From Porodaedalea pini (taxonomy: Eukaryota > Basidiomycota > Agaricomycetes > Hymenochaetales > Hymenochaetaceae): a stretch of DNA of 64,000 nt. The notes beneath the pieces are model-generated. The model ran no database searches and had not been told where the DNA came from. It saw nothing but the letters and a program-made list of their open reading frames with translations. Position 1 is the first letter of the stretch. Every line of letters starts with the position of its first letter. The stretch is taken from assembly GCA_002794775.1 (NCBI GenBank), contig NBAY01000002.1, positions 2,108,001-2,172,000 of the forward strand, in the 5' to 3' direction. Below, one piece after another: positions 1 to 13,031 of this stretch. Made by a program: the position numbers and the translations under genes.

Positions 1-107
1 TGTGTTTTCATGTCACTGGCTTTTGGACGGAACTCATCGGTGCGAACGCGTCCGAGCTCGAGATATATCAGCGCGATGAGTACCCTTCCGATACGTGCCA
101 CGGGTAG
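1..107 (+). CDS. C-terminal fragment of an unidentified protein (partial)
   Basis: The reading frame is open from the window edge to a TAG at 105-107, giving about 34 residues that end in a Cys-His-Gly. The composition (FWTELIGANASELEIYQR) looks like real protein, and codon use matches the GC-rich third positions of the genes further on. The rest of the gene lies outside the window, so no family can be named. It could also be chance coding in 100 bases. It is listed because nothing else explains the open frame. Confidence 0.35.
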   Translation, partial: CFHVTGFWTELIGANASELEIYQRDEYPSDTCHG

Positions 108-2768
108 GACGGTCTGAATAACTAGCCAGGATTCGTGATCAATACGTGATTTCGACCGATAGTGCGCACAGTCTTTACCTCAATCTGCATCAAATCAAGG
201 AATCCAGGCTTGAGCTTTCCCTCAGGACATCGGTATCGCAGCGATCAGTACGTACCGAAATCCGAAGGTAGACCTGTATGAAAGAACCCGATGCCTCATC
301 GGGGAACCGACGGGACACCCCAGCGTCCCATAGTGTGAGTCATCACTCGTAGCAGTGGCTGCGAGAGAAGAGCTGAAAGACACCGCGGGAGGATCACGGA
401 CGCGAGTACCGAACAGTATAGATGCCGTTTTGAAAATGTGTATTGGCAGAAGCAGCGATGGTCGGTGGCAAGGGATAAAAGAATAAGAAGTAAAGTACGA
501 GCTGTAGTCAGCGGAAGCTAGAATGTGTTGAAGCCAGGTTCGGAGAGATTGGCGTGTAGCATTGCTTGCGAGTTCAGGAGAAATTAGGATTTTCGGAGCG
601 ATGCGGGAAGAGCAAGTAGAAGGGGGGATACTATTCAACATTTAGGTGCCCGACTTCCCAGCGGACGCGAGGGAGAACCATCCAGTGTGTAGTAAACAAT
701 GACAAGAGAATGACTTTCTGGTGGAAGGATATCTGGTTCGCTACTAAGTAGCTCGGGCCGAGTATAACAGAACATCTGAATCAGATCTATCGCACCTTTT
801 CCGTTTTCTAGAAAGTCGTCGGAACGCAGAAGAGGGTGCGTTTGGTCAGGAGTTGATTAAATTGATAGGCTCACCTGAAATGCATCACTGAACATGCGCT
901 AACCGGAAAAGGTGACTGAGATACTATAAAAGGCGAATTTCTTTTGGTATGGATACTGAGGTATAAATGCTCGGGAAATATCGATACACCGTGTGGCACA
1001 AAAGCATCAGATAAGTGGTCGGAGGCTCATCCGACCTCAGTGCTGACTGGGGTGACTTCTGTCTTGCGAAGCTCGCGATAACGTCCGTGATTTCATGCTT
1101 GAGCCTGTGATTTGACCTCACTGAAGATAAGCTTTCAGTAGACGAATAGTCAGAATAAAAAAGTTGATTGGTGTTTCGCGCGTATAAGTGAGAAAGAAAA
1201 GGCAGAACTCAAGACTATACCCCGTAGCCGTTTCCATTCTATGCCTCAATACCGAGTATGCAAGATCGTTATTTCTAGATGGGAGTCGGGCTGTGCAGTG
1301 TTTGTTTTGATATGACAAGTGTCGACAAACTCTCTCCGTCCGCTTTCCCCGCGTGCGAGGCATCGGAATTGAAGAAGAGAGAAAGTCAGGTAAATGCCAG
1401 AAAAGGCAGATGACCTTCTTGAAAAGGCACATTTTATTATCTTATCTCAGTTCGGCCGTTTACGATTGATACCCTTGCGTGTCTTCAAATACGGTTGACT
1501 CAGCCGTGCCCGGCTTTGTATACAATGCCGTTCCTGGATGGAGCGGAGACTGTCGGGCAGTCGGGCAGTCGGATGCGTGGACCCATGGACACAAACGTGG
1601 TCCATCATCACGGTTATGAAGAAAGTCCAAAGCTAGCGTCGCCCCCATCGCGTTCTACGTGTGCGGAGGTGGTCCAGAAGACGCCCCTAGCGGCGGTAGA
1701 GACATCGGAAACATCGGTCGAAGGATGATAATAGAGTGGCAGAGGCCGAGGCCACTGTAGAGTCTCCAAATCAACTTCTCGGCCCCACTTCGTGCGTAAA
1801 TATTTGAGTCCTCATTCATCAAAGGCAGTCCATCTAGACGAGTCGCAGCGCGCAAGCTTGTGCTCGTTGCATTTGGAGATCCGAGGGTCTGCCCTATTTC
1901 TCTTATTTCTATAGTTTCTACCAACCTTTTACCGTATAAATTCCCGCAGGATCTACCTCCGTCCACGTTCGAGCCTATAGCCTCAAGTTCTTCCTTAGAC
2001 TCAAGGATCCTCTTGACAAGAACGTCTGTCCCCTGAGTTGAGGATACGAATTCAATTCTGTGGCGCATGTATTGGAGTCAATTGTGGAACTCGCATACTA
2101 TGCGATGGAAACTTTATCAACTACAGTTAGTACCCTTGCACGTCTTCCAGCTCCTTGATCTCCCTAGCAAGAAAGCGGGTTTCTAGATGCAACGAGGAAC
2201 AATCCGCTCAGCAACTTCTCAATGTATACGCCGGCGGTGAAGCTTTGCGAGCTACTCCGCACGTCGATCTTCTCGAATTCGATTATGCGCTCATGCAGTT
2301 ATCCCCGAGTTTAATTACTAAACATGTACGAACCTTGAACGATATACTCTGTGCGTCTGTGTTCCTTAGTGCTTCCTACTCCATCATCGTACTTCCTTCC
2401 TCCTTCCCTCAGGCAATTATGCGCGCAATAGTCTAGAACCGCACTGCTTCATTATCTGTGATTGCCCCCGTAATCTAAAGTGTGTGTGATCGTCAAGTAC
2501 AGAACACGACCTGCGCTTGCCGTATGAAAACATCGTGGAGTAGCAATATTCTTCGGCCATTGAGTCGCTGCGCAGAAACCAGACAAAACGAGTGGAATTA
2601 AGACGCTATGACATGTAATAGAGTCAAAAGAAAGGGGGGAGTGGGGGAGTGGAAGTTAGAAACAAGTGTCTTTTTCTCTTTGGTAAGAGTCCGTCCTAGA
2701 GTTTGTCCGTAACACGAAACCAAAGTACGTGTGCAGCGCGTGAACCCATATTGAATTATGACGGACCG
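108..2768. other. 2.66 kb with no recognisable gene
   Basis: Both strands were read. Open frames of 60-139 codons exist (for example minus 222-641 and minus 1655-2068), but none shows a family motif, a signal peptide with supporting exons, or a convincing chain of splice sites. No terminal repeats or tRNA-like folds were noticed. It may hold a fast-evolving gene or decayed transposon that cannot be identified by eye. Confidence 0.5.
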
Positions 2769-5014
2769 TCAAGCGTGAAGGAGATAGAGTGCGACGGCGA
2801 GGTTCATCTGGAGTGGAGCTGTTTTGACAATGCAGCAAACAGGGACAGCGTTCATAGCGAAAGACGACCGTACACCCCAGCGGCACCGAGCAACGCTCCG
2901 GTAAGGCCGACAATCAAGCAGGGATGAAACCTGCCGGAAGACTCGGAAGAACGCCTCCGCTGAACGAGACAAAAGAAGATGTCGACGTTCCGTCTGACCC
3001 GTTGTCAAACGAGCCGCCTGTACCACCGCCAGTGAGATTCGCGCCGTTCGGCTACAACGGTCCGAGTGCGTTAGACGCCGCGTAACGGTGATAGAACGAA
3101 ATGTAGCCACTTACCCCAATGGGCCGCGAGTTGTCCGTGAAGGAGCAATTGCTCGACTCACAGATACATTTATTCCCAATGGGATCCCAGAATGCCGTCG
3201 AGCAGTTCGTGGGCACTGCATAAGCGTCGGGATTAGCATAATCACTTGAGAGACGCGATGAAATATAGGCCTACGCCGATAACGAGGAGCACTGCTTGAT
3301 GACGCCTGAGCCGGATTCGGATCCCCCGGGGTAGGCGTCGTTACCGGACATCCGTACTATTTTAGTCGTCACACCGGCATCATAATGAAAAACGATAACC
3401 ATCAGCATCGAGATCGACAGCGGCGCTGCGTTGCGGACTTACGCAAGTGTAGAAAGGGAAGTCGGAAAATGCACAGTGATCGAGGAGGCCTGCCTCATTC
3501 TGCGGAATGCCGTTGCAGATCTGCAGCGATGAATCGACAGATGGAGCCGTGCATTTCAACGCATCAACAGAACCGAGCTGCGAGACGGGTACCGGATTGC
3601 GAACCCAAGCAAGAAGCTGCTCGTTCGACACGATCCAGACTTGAATTGAAAGAAGAAAGTGGTTAGACTATGGTCGTCGACAGTTTGCTGGTAATTGCTC
3701 ACCATTCTGCTGCTCTTGAGCCCAATCAAGGAAAGCATTGATCATGTCAATGGTAGATTGCGAGACCTGAACGCCTGGGTACGTTTTCTATTGGAAGAAG
3801 TTCAGCTCCGAATAACTAAATTTCATAAGATATAATTACCGCCAAATGAATAGGGTGTGTGTAAAGGCCAATGGGCTGTCGATTTCCGTTATCTGTTAAA
3901 GGTCCATATCAATATGGTGGGGTTCAGCAGACTCAATATAGTCCCGTACAATGAGCGGTGAACGTGTTCTTCATGTAGGCAAGAGTTGCATCTTTGGTAC
4001 GGTCAATAAATATACTAGAAGCAAAGAACAGGCAAGTCGTACTGTCATCGGGTTTGGACTCGCCATTCGGATTATCCCTTGGATGATGAGTGTAGTTGAG
4101 CTCAGGATCTGCAACAGGCGGTATAGAAAGAGACGTACAACCAAGGATCCATAAGATGGGGGCCAGCATCACCCAATTCATCGAAGAACGCGTACATCGG
4201 TATCTCCCAGAAGCCCGGAAGCTTAGGTTCACCCTTGCAGACGCCCTGACTCGCCAGGCAGTTGTTCGCCATCCCATTGTCAAGAGTGTAGGGCCAGTAC
4301 GCATCTGTCCCAGACTCGTTGACAGGAATAGAGGCTGCTGCACTAGAGTCGTAGGTAAATCCAGCAGATGCAAGATACTTCAGGGTATCGCCTGTAAAGT
4401 CCAAGAAAGGGGCACGGAATCCAATGATACTGCTCAATGGGATACCAGCGAGAGCATTCAAAGCGATGAGGTTTCCATCGATTTCATCTTGCGGAGGCGA
4501 ACCAACGTGGGTCATTCTGCAAGGCACGTCAGCCGACGAATGGAAGGAATTTGAGAATACACACGTATGATCCGCGATTTCATTTCCAGCAACGAACCAG
4601 TCCGTAACGAGCGTGTAATTAGTATAGTTCAAAGATGTGAAGTAGGTCATTTTAGGCGGACAGCCATTGGGGTTCTTGCGTTGGGCCAGAAATTGGTTGA
4701 CCGAGTCCAGAGTGTAGCTCTGCACGGCGTCATCCGCTGAGAAGACAACGAACATGGGCACCTCCGACTGTCGGACGTCGAGAGGCAAAATGAGACTTCA
4801 CATGAGAGGAAAGACGCGAAACGACATGGCTGACCGGGTCTAATCCTCCTGGCGGGCTGGTGGATGCGCAAGCACAGTTAGGAAGCTTGCATTGGCTAGC
4901 ATCGCAGGAATACCCCGCCGCACTCTGGCTGGATGTCGGGCCACTGATGCTGCCGTCCTGGGCGACCGCAAGGAGGGGTAGGAGGAGCGAAAAGAATGGC
5001 GTAGAAAAAAGCAT
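2769..5014 (-). CDS. Chitin deacetylase-like polysaccharide deacetylase (CE4)
   Basis: Secreted family 4 carbohydrate esterase expected to remove N-acetyl groups from chitin in the cell wall. It starts at 5014 with a signal peptide (MLFSTPFFSLLLPLLAVAQ) and a short Cys-rich segment (CKLPNCACAS). Splicing at about 4840 leads to SEVPMFVVFSADDAVQSY, which holds the metal-binding Asp-Asp. An intron then splits the metal-binding motif HT/MTH (exon ends ADHT, next begins MTHVG). GFRAPF and TYDSS follow, then TYPGV and VSNEQLLAWV near 3560-3780. A Cys-rich C-terminal extension (FPFYTC/YGCPVTTPTPG, then NCSTAFWDP) continues through several short introns. A last intron ending AAAACAG gives a hydrophobic tail (MNLAVALYLLHA), as expected for GPI anchoring. 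The final donor (GTTTCA) is weak, so the exact C-terminus is uncertain; without that splice the frame stops at 2914. The order of motifs is that of fungal CDA proteins. Confidence 0.88.
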
Positions 5015-5596
5015 TGTCTCTTGCTTGAGGCGTGCAGAGGACGCGAGAATAAAGGGCTCGGCGCGGGCGCACTATTCAAGAAAGAAGGATAGGCGGGAGA
5101 GAACTCCCTGTGACTAGCGGGGAGTATAAAATAAAAGCAGAGACCAGAGGCAGCAGGGAAACCCTTGAGCTAAGCACTACCGCATTTGGTGCTTGCACAT
5201 GCTTCGCTAGGCGGCTAACTTGCGCCGCTGTGTCAGAATACTATCCATCGGGATTATGTTCGAGAATGGCAGCAACGCTGGACTAGTACTGTCGCTTGCT
5301 CAACATCGCGGACGGCGCGCAAATGCTCTGAGAACAAGCATGACGCAGAGAAGAACAACATCTATCTAAATATAAATAATTATTTCGTTCACAGGTACAC
5401 TTCTCTGCACGCACAGTCCACGCTGGGAATTTCGGCCTCTTGGCACGAGCAATTATATAATAGAATTACTTACATCATTCGGCTCTCTGGCTCCGGCACC
5501 CATAATGGGTATGCTTCCGCTGCTAGCCGCACGGCGGTCGGTGCTCTCTCTTGCAGCTGCTTGCTGAGCTCGAGCTTGTCCCCGCCATCGCCAACG
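5015..5596. promoter_or_regulatory. Divergent intergenic region between chitin deacetylase and the 5597 gene
   Basis: 582 bp separate the two start codons, so both promoters must lie here. A TATA-like GTATAAAATAAA occurs near 5126, about 110 bp from the minus-strand start but reading on the plus strand. Pyrimidine-rich tracts are present. No other feature was seen. Confidence 0.35.
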
Positions 5597-7640
5597 ATGG
5601 CCGACGTTCAAGTAAAACGCAAGGTATGCTCCACATGTGCGCAAATCAAGATATGAATCTCATTCAAACATGTTGCAGATTGGTGTGTCTCCACATGCGA
5701 GAATCACTAACTATCCTTCGCGTCCGTCCTCTCCCACAAAGTCGACACGTCCTTCATCGCCGTCTAGACGCAGCCAGATGCGAGTTGCAGCATCGTCTTC
5801 CGAGCCTTCGAGACCACGAGCAAAGGTCAGCAGCAGTGCGAATGTCGCAGTGGGCAAAAGACCCGCGGGGAATCTGACTCCAGGTTATGGTAGCGGGACT
5901 TCTACTCCCCGCGCACCATCGCCCGTTAAACAGCGCGAGTTACAACAAGGGAGACTATCCCCTAAACCGCATGCGAGTACGCTGTCGCGCATGCGCTCGA
6001 AGGCAGCCTTGTCTGCGGCATCGGCGCCGTGTTCTCCGCGTGTCGGAAGCACGAAGTCGGCATATGCAACACTTTCTGCAGCCACCTCTGATTCTGCTCT
6101 GGCAAAATCAAGTCCACCGCGAGTCCGTCAAGCCAGTATCTCGTCCATGTCTCAACTATCGTCTGCTTCTTCGGCTGTCGTGAATGGCGTTCGCTCGCCT
6201 GCCTTGTCCGTCGTATCGTATTCGCAGGATTCAGATACACGGTCGAACGTGTCGACGCAACATATAAAGGCGAAAGTGACCGGTTTGGCGAAAGGAAAGC
6301 CACCAGCATATGCTCAAGCATTCCCTTCGCCGCTTCTTATACCGTCGCCTACTCTTCGTCCGTCTACTTCCAAAGGGGTATCGCCCCCTAGCTCTCAGAT
6401 TCATCAGCGCATAGGACGGACTGCTTCCATAGGTTCACTATCTGCTCCCAGAAGCCCTCTGATTTACCCTATAACAACGGCTAGTGCAACCGCTAATGTC
6501 CATCGTTTCGCTACAGTTCGCACTCCTTCAGCCACACATCGTCCACCACAGTCTTTCACTTCTCCCTTACAGTCTGAACATAAGCCACTATACGCAGACC
6601 CGACACCTGTTCCCCTTCCTCCCCTCTCACCGCCTGTTTCCAATCTCTCGTTTTCTTCACGATCTTCTGCTTCTCGGTCATCCATGTCTTTGGCAAACAA
6701 TTTCGCTGCTCCGAGTTTTAGTCTCAGCATGAATGACTCCTTCGAAGGATCCGCCGATCATAATGGTGTGAACGGTCACAATGCGCGAAGTAAATCACGA
6801 TCGAACTCCGTGGTCATCCTCGACGTAGATTCTGATCACGACCGGCATGGCGATTCATCCGAACCTGATGTCGACGGAACAGGCGAAGAACGTACCTTGA
6901 AGGCAGAAGCCAAGTCTCACCGAAAGGTATGTTTACTGTACAAATTATTTCGTACAGGCGCTCTAACCCATCTTCTCTTATCTTATGGGTAGCTCGCCGA
7001 TCTAGAAATCACTACCAAATCGCTTCTCGTCATCAACACCCAGCTCGAAGCCAATAAGCATAAACAGGCGAAGGAGATCCGAGATTTGCGTCGAAAGCTA
7101 CGAGAGTCGCAGCTGGCTCTGCCTCCGCGCGCATATCGTGAACTGAAGGCGTTGGCCAGTGTGGAAGACCTAGAAAAAGAGGAAGAAGAGCCAGACGAGC
7201 CAGAGGAGGAAGGTGACGATGAAGCGAGAATGTCTGCGGAGGCAATCAAGTTGGGAAAGGACGATGAATCGTTCGATCGTGTACGCCTTATCATAGACAG
7301 CCTCCTGGAGACTGGCAAGCAAGCACTGGCTTCGAAGGCAGAGGATTTCGCACCGCCGAAAGGGGCAGCGAAGGTCTTGCACGAAGTGGAAGCGCGTACG
7401 TGGCGGGATGGGGTGCTGGGAGGTGATTCAGGCGCATTGACGCCTGCAGGAGGCGACGCCGCCGATGATATCTCCTTTGACGAGTCATTCTTGAGTGCGG
7501 ACTCTGGAGATGAGGCTACATCGTTGCGTAGGGTCAGTGATGAATCACAGGATTTCGACAACAGTACAAGATCGGAAAGGGAGGTGGAGGAGTTGGTCGG
7601 GAACTTGAGATCTTCCTTATCAGCAAGTTTACGACCATGA
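5597..7640 (+). CDS. Ser/Pro-rich coiled-coil protein of unknown function
   Basis: Not a named family to my knowledge. The start is placed at ATG 5597: nine codons (MADVQVKRK) end at a GTATGC donor, and the next exon begins after TTGCAG with IGVSPHARITNYPSRPSSP. A second intron (about 6927-6992, GTATGT...GGTAG) joins the long Ser/Pro/Arg-rich exon to LADLEITTKSLLVINTQLEA. That segment and the following KQAKEIRDLRRKLRES form a heptad-like coiled coil, the most conserved-looking part. After it come an acidic stretch (EKEEEEPDEPEEEGDDE) and a short C-terminal domain ending at TGA 7638-7640. The protein is about 640 residues, mostly low complexity before the coiled coil. A cytoskeletal or signalling scaffold role would be guesswork. 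Confidence 0.75.
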
Positions 7641-8028
7641 TTGACCTAAACCTGCTCATCGTTGTTTCTTTCCTTGCCTACATGGCTACGTCGTCGCTCG
7701 TTTATTTCTCTGTTTATGTCGCCATTTCTTCCCAGCTACACATATTATATACCCCTACTACATAGAACGCATACAAACATCAGTCACTTTTTATTGCTGT
7801 ACTCCGCCAATTATTGCTTCCCCTGCATTTCCCCTTTGTCAATCGTATTTTGCGCTCATGCGCCTCTAATGACCACGTTTCTCATACTTTATGCCGGGGT
7901 TTCTTACCGGTCTTTCATGCTGTCCTAAAGGGTTGTTCGTCTCACAAATCAGATGAGTTTACATCCATAAAAAACAGAATCTACATAATGAGGCAATAAA
8001 GCCGGATATTGTGGTATTGTGTCTAGTT
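7641..8028. other. Convergent intergenic region
   Basis: 388 bp between the stop codons of the coiled-coil gene (+) and MYO1 (-). It is T-rich and presumably holds both 3' UTRs. No gene was seen. Confidence 0.6.
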
Positions 8029-11000
8029 TCACTCATCTTCTGCTATGCGCTGGGCCCTTTTCGCAAGCTGAAAGAGAATGCGCGATCAGTTTGCTGGTGA
8101 GGCAGTATAATAATGGGAGACGCACAGCGGCAGCGAGGTCCATTTGCCCAGGCGCACCTGGAGCATTTACCCCTCCGCCTCCAGGGCGGGATGGCATAAC
8201 TGGAGCTCCTGAGACTGGTCGTGGGGCCTTCGGAATGGGCGGCTTCCCTGGTACCTTTGGCTTGGAGCCGATGGGAGGCGGCGCAGGCTTAGGCTTCGCT
8301 GCAATGGGAGGAGGCTTGCTCGCTAATGAACTGGACGGACGCGAGCTCGCGGGACTCGATTCGCTCGAGACATCGGCTATCGCATTCTTCTTCCACGGAG
8401 TAGCTGAGCCATTTGCTGGCATCATTCCAGGAAAGACTGCGACTGGCTTTGCATGAGCGTCAGCTGCGACTGACTTGACTGGAGCCTTGGGTGGCGCCGC
8501 AGGTGCAGATGCCGTAGCTGCAGGTGTCGGAGGTGGTCTACGACCAGCTGGCGGTGGCGGTGGATGGGTAGGAGCAGCCCTTGGCTTCGGAGGCACAAGC
8601 TCAAGATAATTGCTGGGAGCCCAACCTTCTACACCGTCTTTCTTCACTAGCCACCAGCCATTCTCGTCCTGTTCGACAAGCTCAACGAGGTCACCCTTCT
8701 GCAGGGACATCTCCCCAGCTTGGCCTTCAAATGCGAACTTCGACTTGTACATTTCCACCTCTGGCTCGGCTGGAGGTGGTGGCGGTGCTGCCGGCCTGCC
8801 GGGAGGTGGAGGCGGCGGAGGCGGGGGCGGCGGACCAGATCCGTTAGAAGCAGTCTTGACCACTGGCTTAGGTGCTGGTACTGTTGATGGCGTAGGTGCG
8901 GCGGGAATTTGACGGATTGTGGGGGGCGGAGCAGCACTTTTACCAGGAAGTGCTTGAGGTGCTGGCCTCGGTCTCGACGCTGCTTTTGGTTTCTGGGGAA
9001 GAACTAAGAAATCAACGTCTCCAGAATAAAAGAGAACAACGCACACCAGGTCCTCCTGCTCTTAAAAGCTTGCCTTGAGTGATCGGCCTGACTACACCTG
9101 CCTTCCGTTTTGCTGCGGGACGAGACTGACTATTCGGAGGCTCCCCAGACGGGACGTGCACAGTGTGACTCTTGTAGACGTCGTCTCGAGGAACTGACTC
9201 GTCTTTTATAAACTTGATCTGCGCTCGCTTGTCCTTCTTTTTAGCATAATCGATGCTAAAGAAGGCATACCGATCAATATGCCTTGGTTGACAAAGCCAT
9301 CAAGTAAGAGCTTACGTTGGGCCAACGAGAAGGCTAATGCTTGCTTGAGTCAATTGCAGCAGATGAGTGGCTAATTCAGTCTTGAAGACACAACTAAACA
9401 CAGGGTCTCCTTCTTCCGAGATTGTGCAGTTCAGGGCCTGAGAAAAAGTTATTAGAAATGTGGACAATGAACAGATTGAGCCAGAAAATACATACAACCC
9501 AATCGTCACGCAAACTAGACATGGCGATGCTCTTGATTGTAATCAAGGGAACCTTCCGCTCCAAGCTAGTGACCGTCTCCCCTTCTTTGGCGGTAGTGAT
9601 CAATATGTGAACGGCTTTGCCGGTCTTAAGACGCAGTCAGTACTTCTAAATTTTTACATTCATAGTAGGAAACATACCACCACCAAGAAACGCGGACTTG
9701 GCTTGCTGGAACGACCAAACTTTGAGACTAGAAGCTGGATACGGCAGCTAAAGGCAACGGTTTCGCCTGCTATAAAGAAATCAGGCGCAAAATTCGGTTG
9801 CCTCTGTCTTGAAAACTTACAGCCAATGCCACAGGTTTCACGCAATTCCTCGCCCAAAGGACTCTTTCCCCCGACGTCTAGGTAATCTCCCATGAACCGT
9901 CGATAACTGAGAAGACTGAAGCGCCTGCGCTCCTTCCGTCCCGCCAGAATTTGATGGCCATAGTCTCGCACCTGAGCATAGACAATGCTTTCTTTGTTGT
10001 TCTTCCAGAAACGTTGAATACGGGTGGCACACTCGTTCCTGTAGCGTTGGTAGTTTCTCCATGCTCGCTGAATCCGTGCAGCCATATTATGCCAGTACCG
10101 GTCTCGCATTGTCTCCAGAGCAAAAAGCTTGAATGAATGATCTCAGCAACCAACGTGTTGATGCACTCGGGAAACTCGCACCGTTTCTGGATTTTTTATG
10201 AAAGCTTTCGTAACACCCATCTGCCATTCTTCCCTCGCAATACCAGTATCAGTAAGGATACGCTCGCATCCAGATCTTGAGTCTCCCGTCCAGATGTAGT
10301 CTCCGGCATATGATGTCGCAGGCGACAGAAGATAAAAACGTTCGACGACCTTCTCGAAAGTATTACGATATGCAAAGCCAGCACGACGAACACGAATATT
10401 CTCTTGCAGACCGAGATATTTGATCTGATGTAATACTGCCTTTGTATCATATTCCGTGGAGCTTCTGTTCTGGTTGGGCTTGATGGTCCGAATATATGAT
10501 GGCTGGGCCCGCATCAGATTGTCGACCAAGGCACCCGCCGATTGCTAGCCGCAAAGATGTCAGAAATACGTTCTCTATTGAATAGAAGTTAGTACCTTGA
10601 TTCTATCGCCTGCGGTCGGAGGCCTCTTTTTGCTGTTTGGATCTGGCCGGTCAGGGAATAGCGTCTGTAGGAATTGGTTGCCGCAACCAGCGACGAGATC
10701 CAGAAGGTCTTTGACGAGCGAGTCCTTATTCTTGTCTGTCATGCCGGCTATGTTATACATCACGTCACCTGCATAATGTTTAATCAAGAATTGGGCTCCG
10801 CGCGATTCGAAATGCGCATTCGATGATAGCGCAGAAAGACGCTGAACGAAGCTATTATCCGCCGCCGTAGGGTCGGCATGAGCAGTCGCGCAAGCATCAT
10901 TAAGAGCAGCGAAAATTCCTGGAGGTCGCCTTTCTTCGATGAGGTCGCACACGATCTTGTTATTGAAGTAATTAATGGGCGTCCACTTAATTTGTTCTCG

Positions 11001-12791
11001 AACATATTCTTCTTGCTCCGTCTTCAAAGTAAGTTCGATGAAGATCTGCTGCAGCTTCTCATTGACGTAGTTGATGCATAGTTGCTCAAATGAGTTGTCC
11101 TAAGAGAATAAATGAGTGTTATGTCTCAAAAAGATCTTGATCTCAGGCTCACCTCGAAAATCTCAAACCCGAATATGTCCTTTACGAAAAGCAGTTAGGT
11201 AACTTCTCGTGATATAGTATAGTAGTTTGAACTTACAAGAATGCCGATTAGCTGCGCAGTCGCCGAACGAGGTTTCATCGAGATGTTTATGCGTGAAACA
11301 ATCCACTCGAATAGATTGTTATAAATGGCCTTCGCAAGAGCATCCCGTCCCGAATTCGCCTGTGCTGGATTCAATGGGACATCGTAGATAGATCCTCTTC
11401 GTCCACCTCGCTGCGTCTCCACGACCTTTGTTGTTAAGACCTTTTCTACCAGTGCCGAGTCGGCTTCCATTAGGTATGCAACGAAATCAGTCACACTGGT
11501 GTCAGCTATTTGCGAGTTTCCATCGTCTTTCTCCGAAAATTGTACATTTCCTAGCCAGAGAATGATAGCCAACATGCGGAACATTTCGGATTGTTCCTGT
11601 TGACTCAAACCAATGACTTGCATTGCTTTCTGTTGTTGGGGCTTGTATCAATCGTCTTGACAGATACAGAAACAGGCGGCGACGTACAACTGTGTCATTG
11701 AAGTCCTTCACGTCGTCAATGTCCTGAACATCAAGGCATCCACTTCGGCTGGTATATGCGTATGCATCTGGGCCTTGAAGACCGAACATCTCTGCGACGA
11801 TGTCAATGCACTGGCTTTACATAAAACCCGAGAATAGATCCGCACCTCGTTGCGCTGACGATGCTGCTTTCGTGAATTGGTAGAAAATGTGGAAATCGCG
11901 CTCGTTGTCGATTTGACCGACGACGCGACCTTTTTCTAACAAATAGTTCGTGATTTGAGCGCCGATAGGTTCTCCACGCTCATTGAACATAATTTCCAGG
12001 TATTTCCCCTAACTTGCCATCAGCGTGGTTTCGTGCCAGGTATATAGTCACCTACATGTCGACTCGAGTTGTTATTTCGAAGCGTCTTGGCACATCCGAA
12101 GCTTTCCAACAGAGGGTTGGTAGCTAGTACCATGTCCTTAATCTCCTGGATACTACTGTCCTCCCCTCCAGACACTTCGGCGATGTATTGCATGATCCGT
12201 TTTGCTGCCTCGGTCTTACCCGCACCAGACTCGCCTGAAATAATGACGCATTGATTCTCATGGTACGCGTTCATGTTGTAGTATGCGGACTCAGCGATAC
12301 TGTACACATGTGGTGGCATTTCGAGTCTGTTCTTTCCCTTGTAGCTCTTGAGAACGGAGTCGATGTAAATGCCCAGGTCTGCAAGGTTGATCAGAAGAGT
12401 GGCCTTGAAGAGCATATATGCAGTGTACCTCTGAACGGATTGACAGATATCAAGACAGAGCCGATATACGTGTAGATATCGCCATTCTTCCATCTCTTCT
12501 CTAAGTTCTCATTGACAGCCTCATTGCTGATCTTTGTGAGCAAGGTCATATCAGACACGCCGACTTGTTTCTTCTTGAAGCCCTCCTTCCAGTCCGCCTA
12601 CAGGTGTGTCAGGCATTTTCTAGTAGCGCGATGACAAGACTTGAGTACCTTAGCAAATTTGCCCGCACCTGTGCCTCCTGCCACCTTCTTGGGCGCAGCG
12701 GCGCCCTTCTTGCCCGCTTTCTTCGAAGGAGCCTGCATTTTGAGCATAGGTTAACAAGTCTTAGCCATGGACCTTCCCTTGAACTCACCAT
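8029..12791 (-). CDS. MYO1: Class I myosin (Myo1/Myo3/5 type)
   Basis: Actin motor of endocytic patches and hyphal tips. The motor domain shows the P-loop [13 protein letters not shown] (about 12230), NNNSSRHVG, and the TEDS-rule serine in [13 protein letters not shown] (about 11390), the site normally phosphorylated by PAK kinases. Two IQ-like repeats ([26 protein letters not shown]) lie near 10000-10090. A TH1 membrane-binding tail follows at about 9190-9900. The SH3 domain begins [20 protein letters not shown] (about 8750) and is flanked by proline-rich stretches. The last intron separates GQMDLAAA from [12 protein letters not shown], stop 8029-8031. There are many short introns. The first coding exon is only the ATG at 12791-12789, directly followed by GTGAGT; the next exon starts [10 protein letters not shown]. 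An ATG nine bases upstream (12800) is an alternative start. No acidic DDW Arp2/3-binding tail is visible. Confidence 0.96.
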
Positions 12792-13031
12792 AGCTTCCAA
12801 TTAGACGCCCTCTATGCTATGGCGCTTCTGCAGACTGCGAGTGCAAGGTAAGATAGATATGGTGTGAACGCGTCGAGGAATAAAGCAATCGACGACAGAG
12901 TGTTGCTGCCACGCGACTCAGGATTGTGGCTGTGTTGTCGTCATCGCTTCTCGAGACAACGAGAGCCACGATAGGTTGAAACCGAAGTGAAGAGCATACT
13001 GCTAATTTTACAAGTTATCTTTTGGTATACA
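12792..13031. promoter_or_regulatory. MYO1 upstream region / end of UCS gene
   Basis: 240 bp between the stop of the UCS chaperone gene and the MYO1 start, both read on the minus strand. It must hold the 3' end of one and the promoter of the other. No TATA box stands out. Confidence 0.4.

Noticed and set aside
222..641. 139-codon minus-strand open frame
   Set aside because: No motif, no supporting exons, composition typical of chance frames; a decayed gene cannot be excluded.
1655..2068. 137-codon minus-strand open frame
   Set aside because: No family resemblance and no plausible splice partners; left as unassigned DNA.
3385..3666. Plus-strand frame over the chitin deacetylase gene
   Set aside because: Antisense shadow of conserved minus-strand exons.
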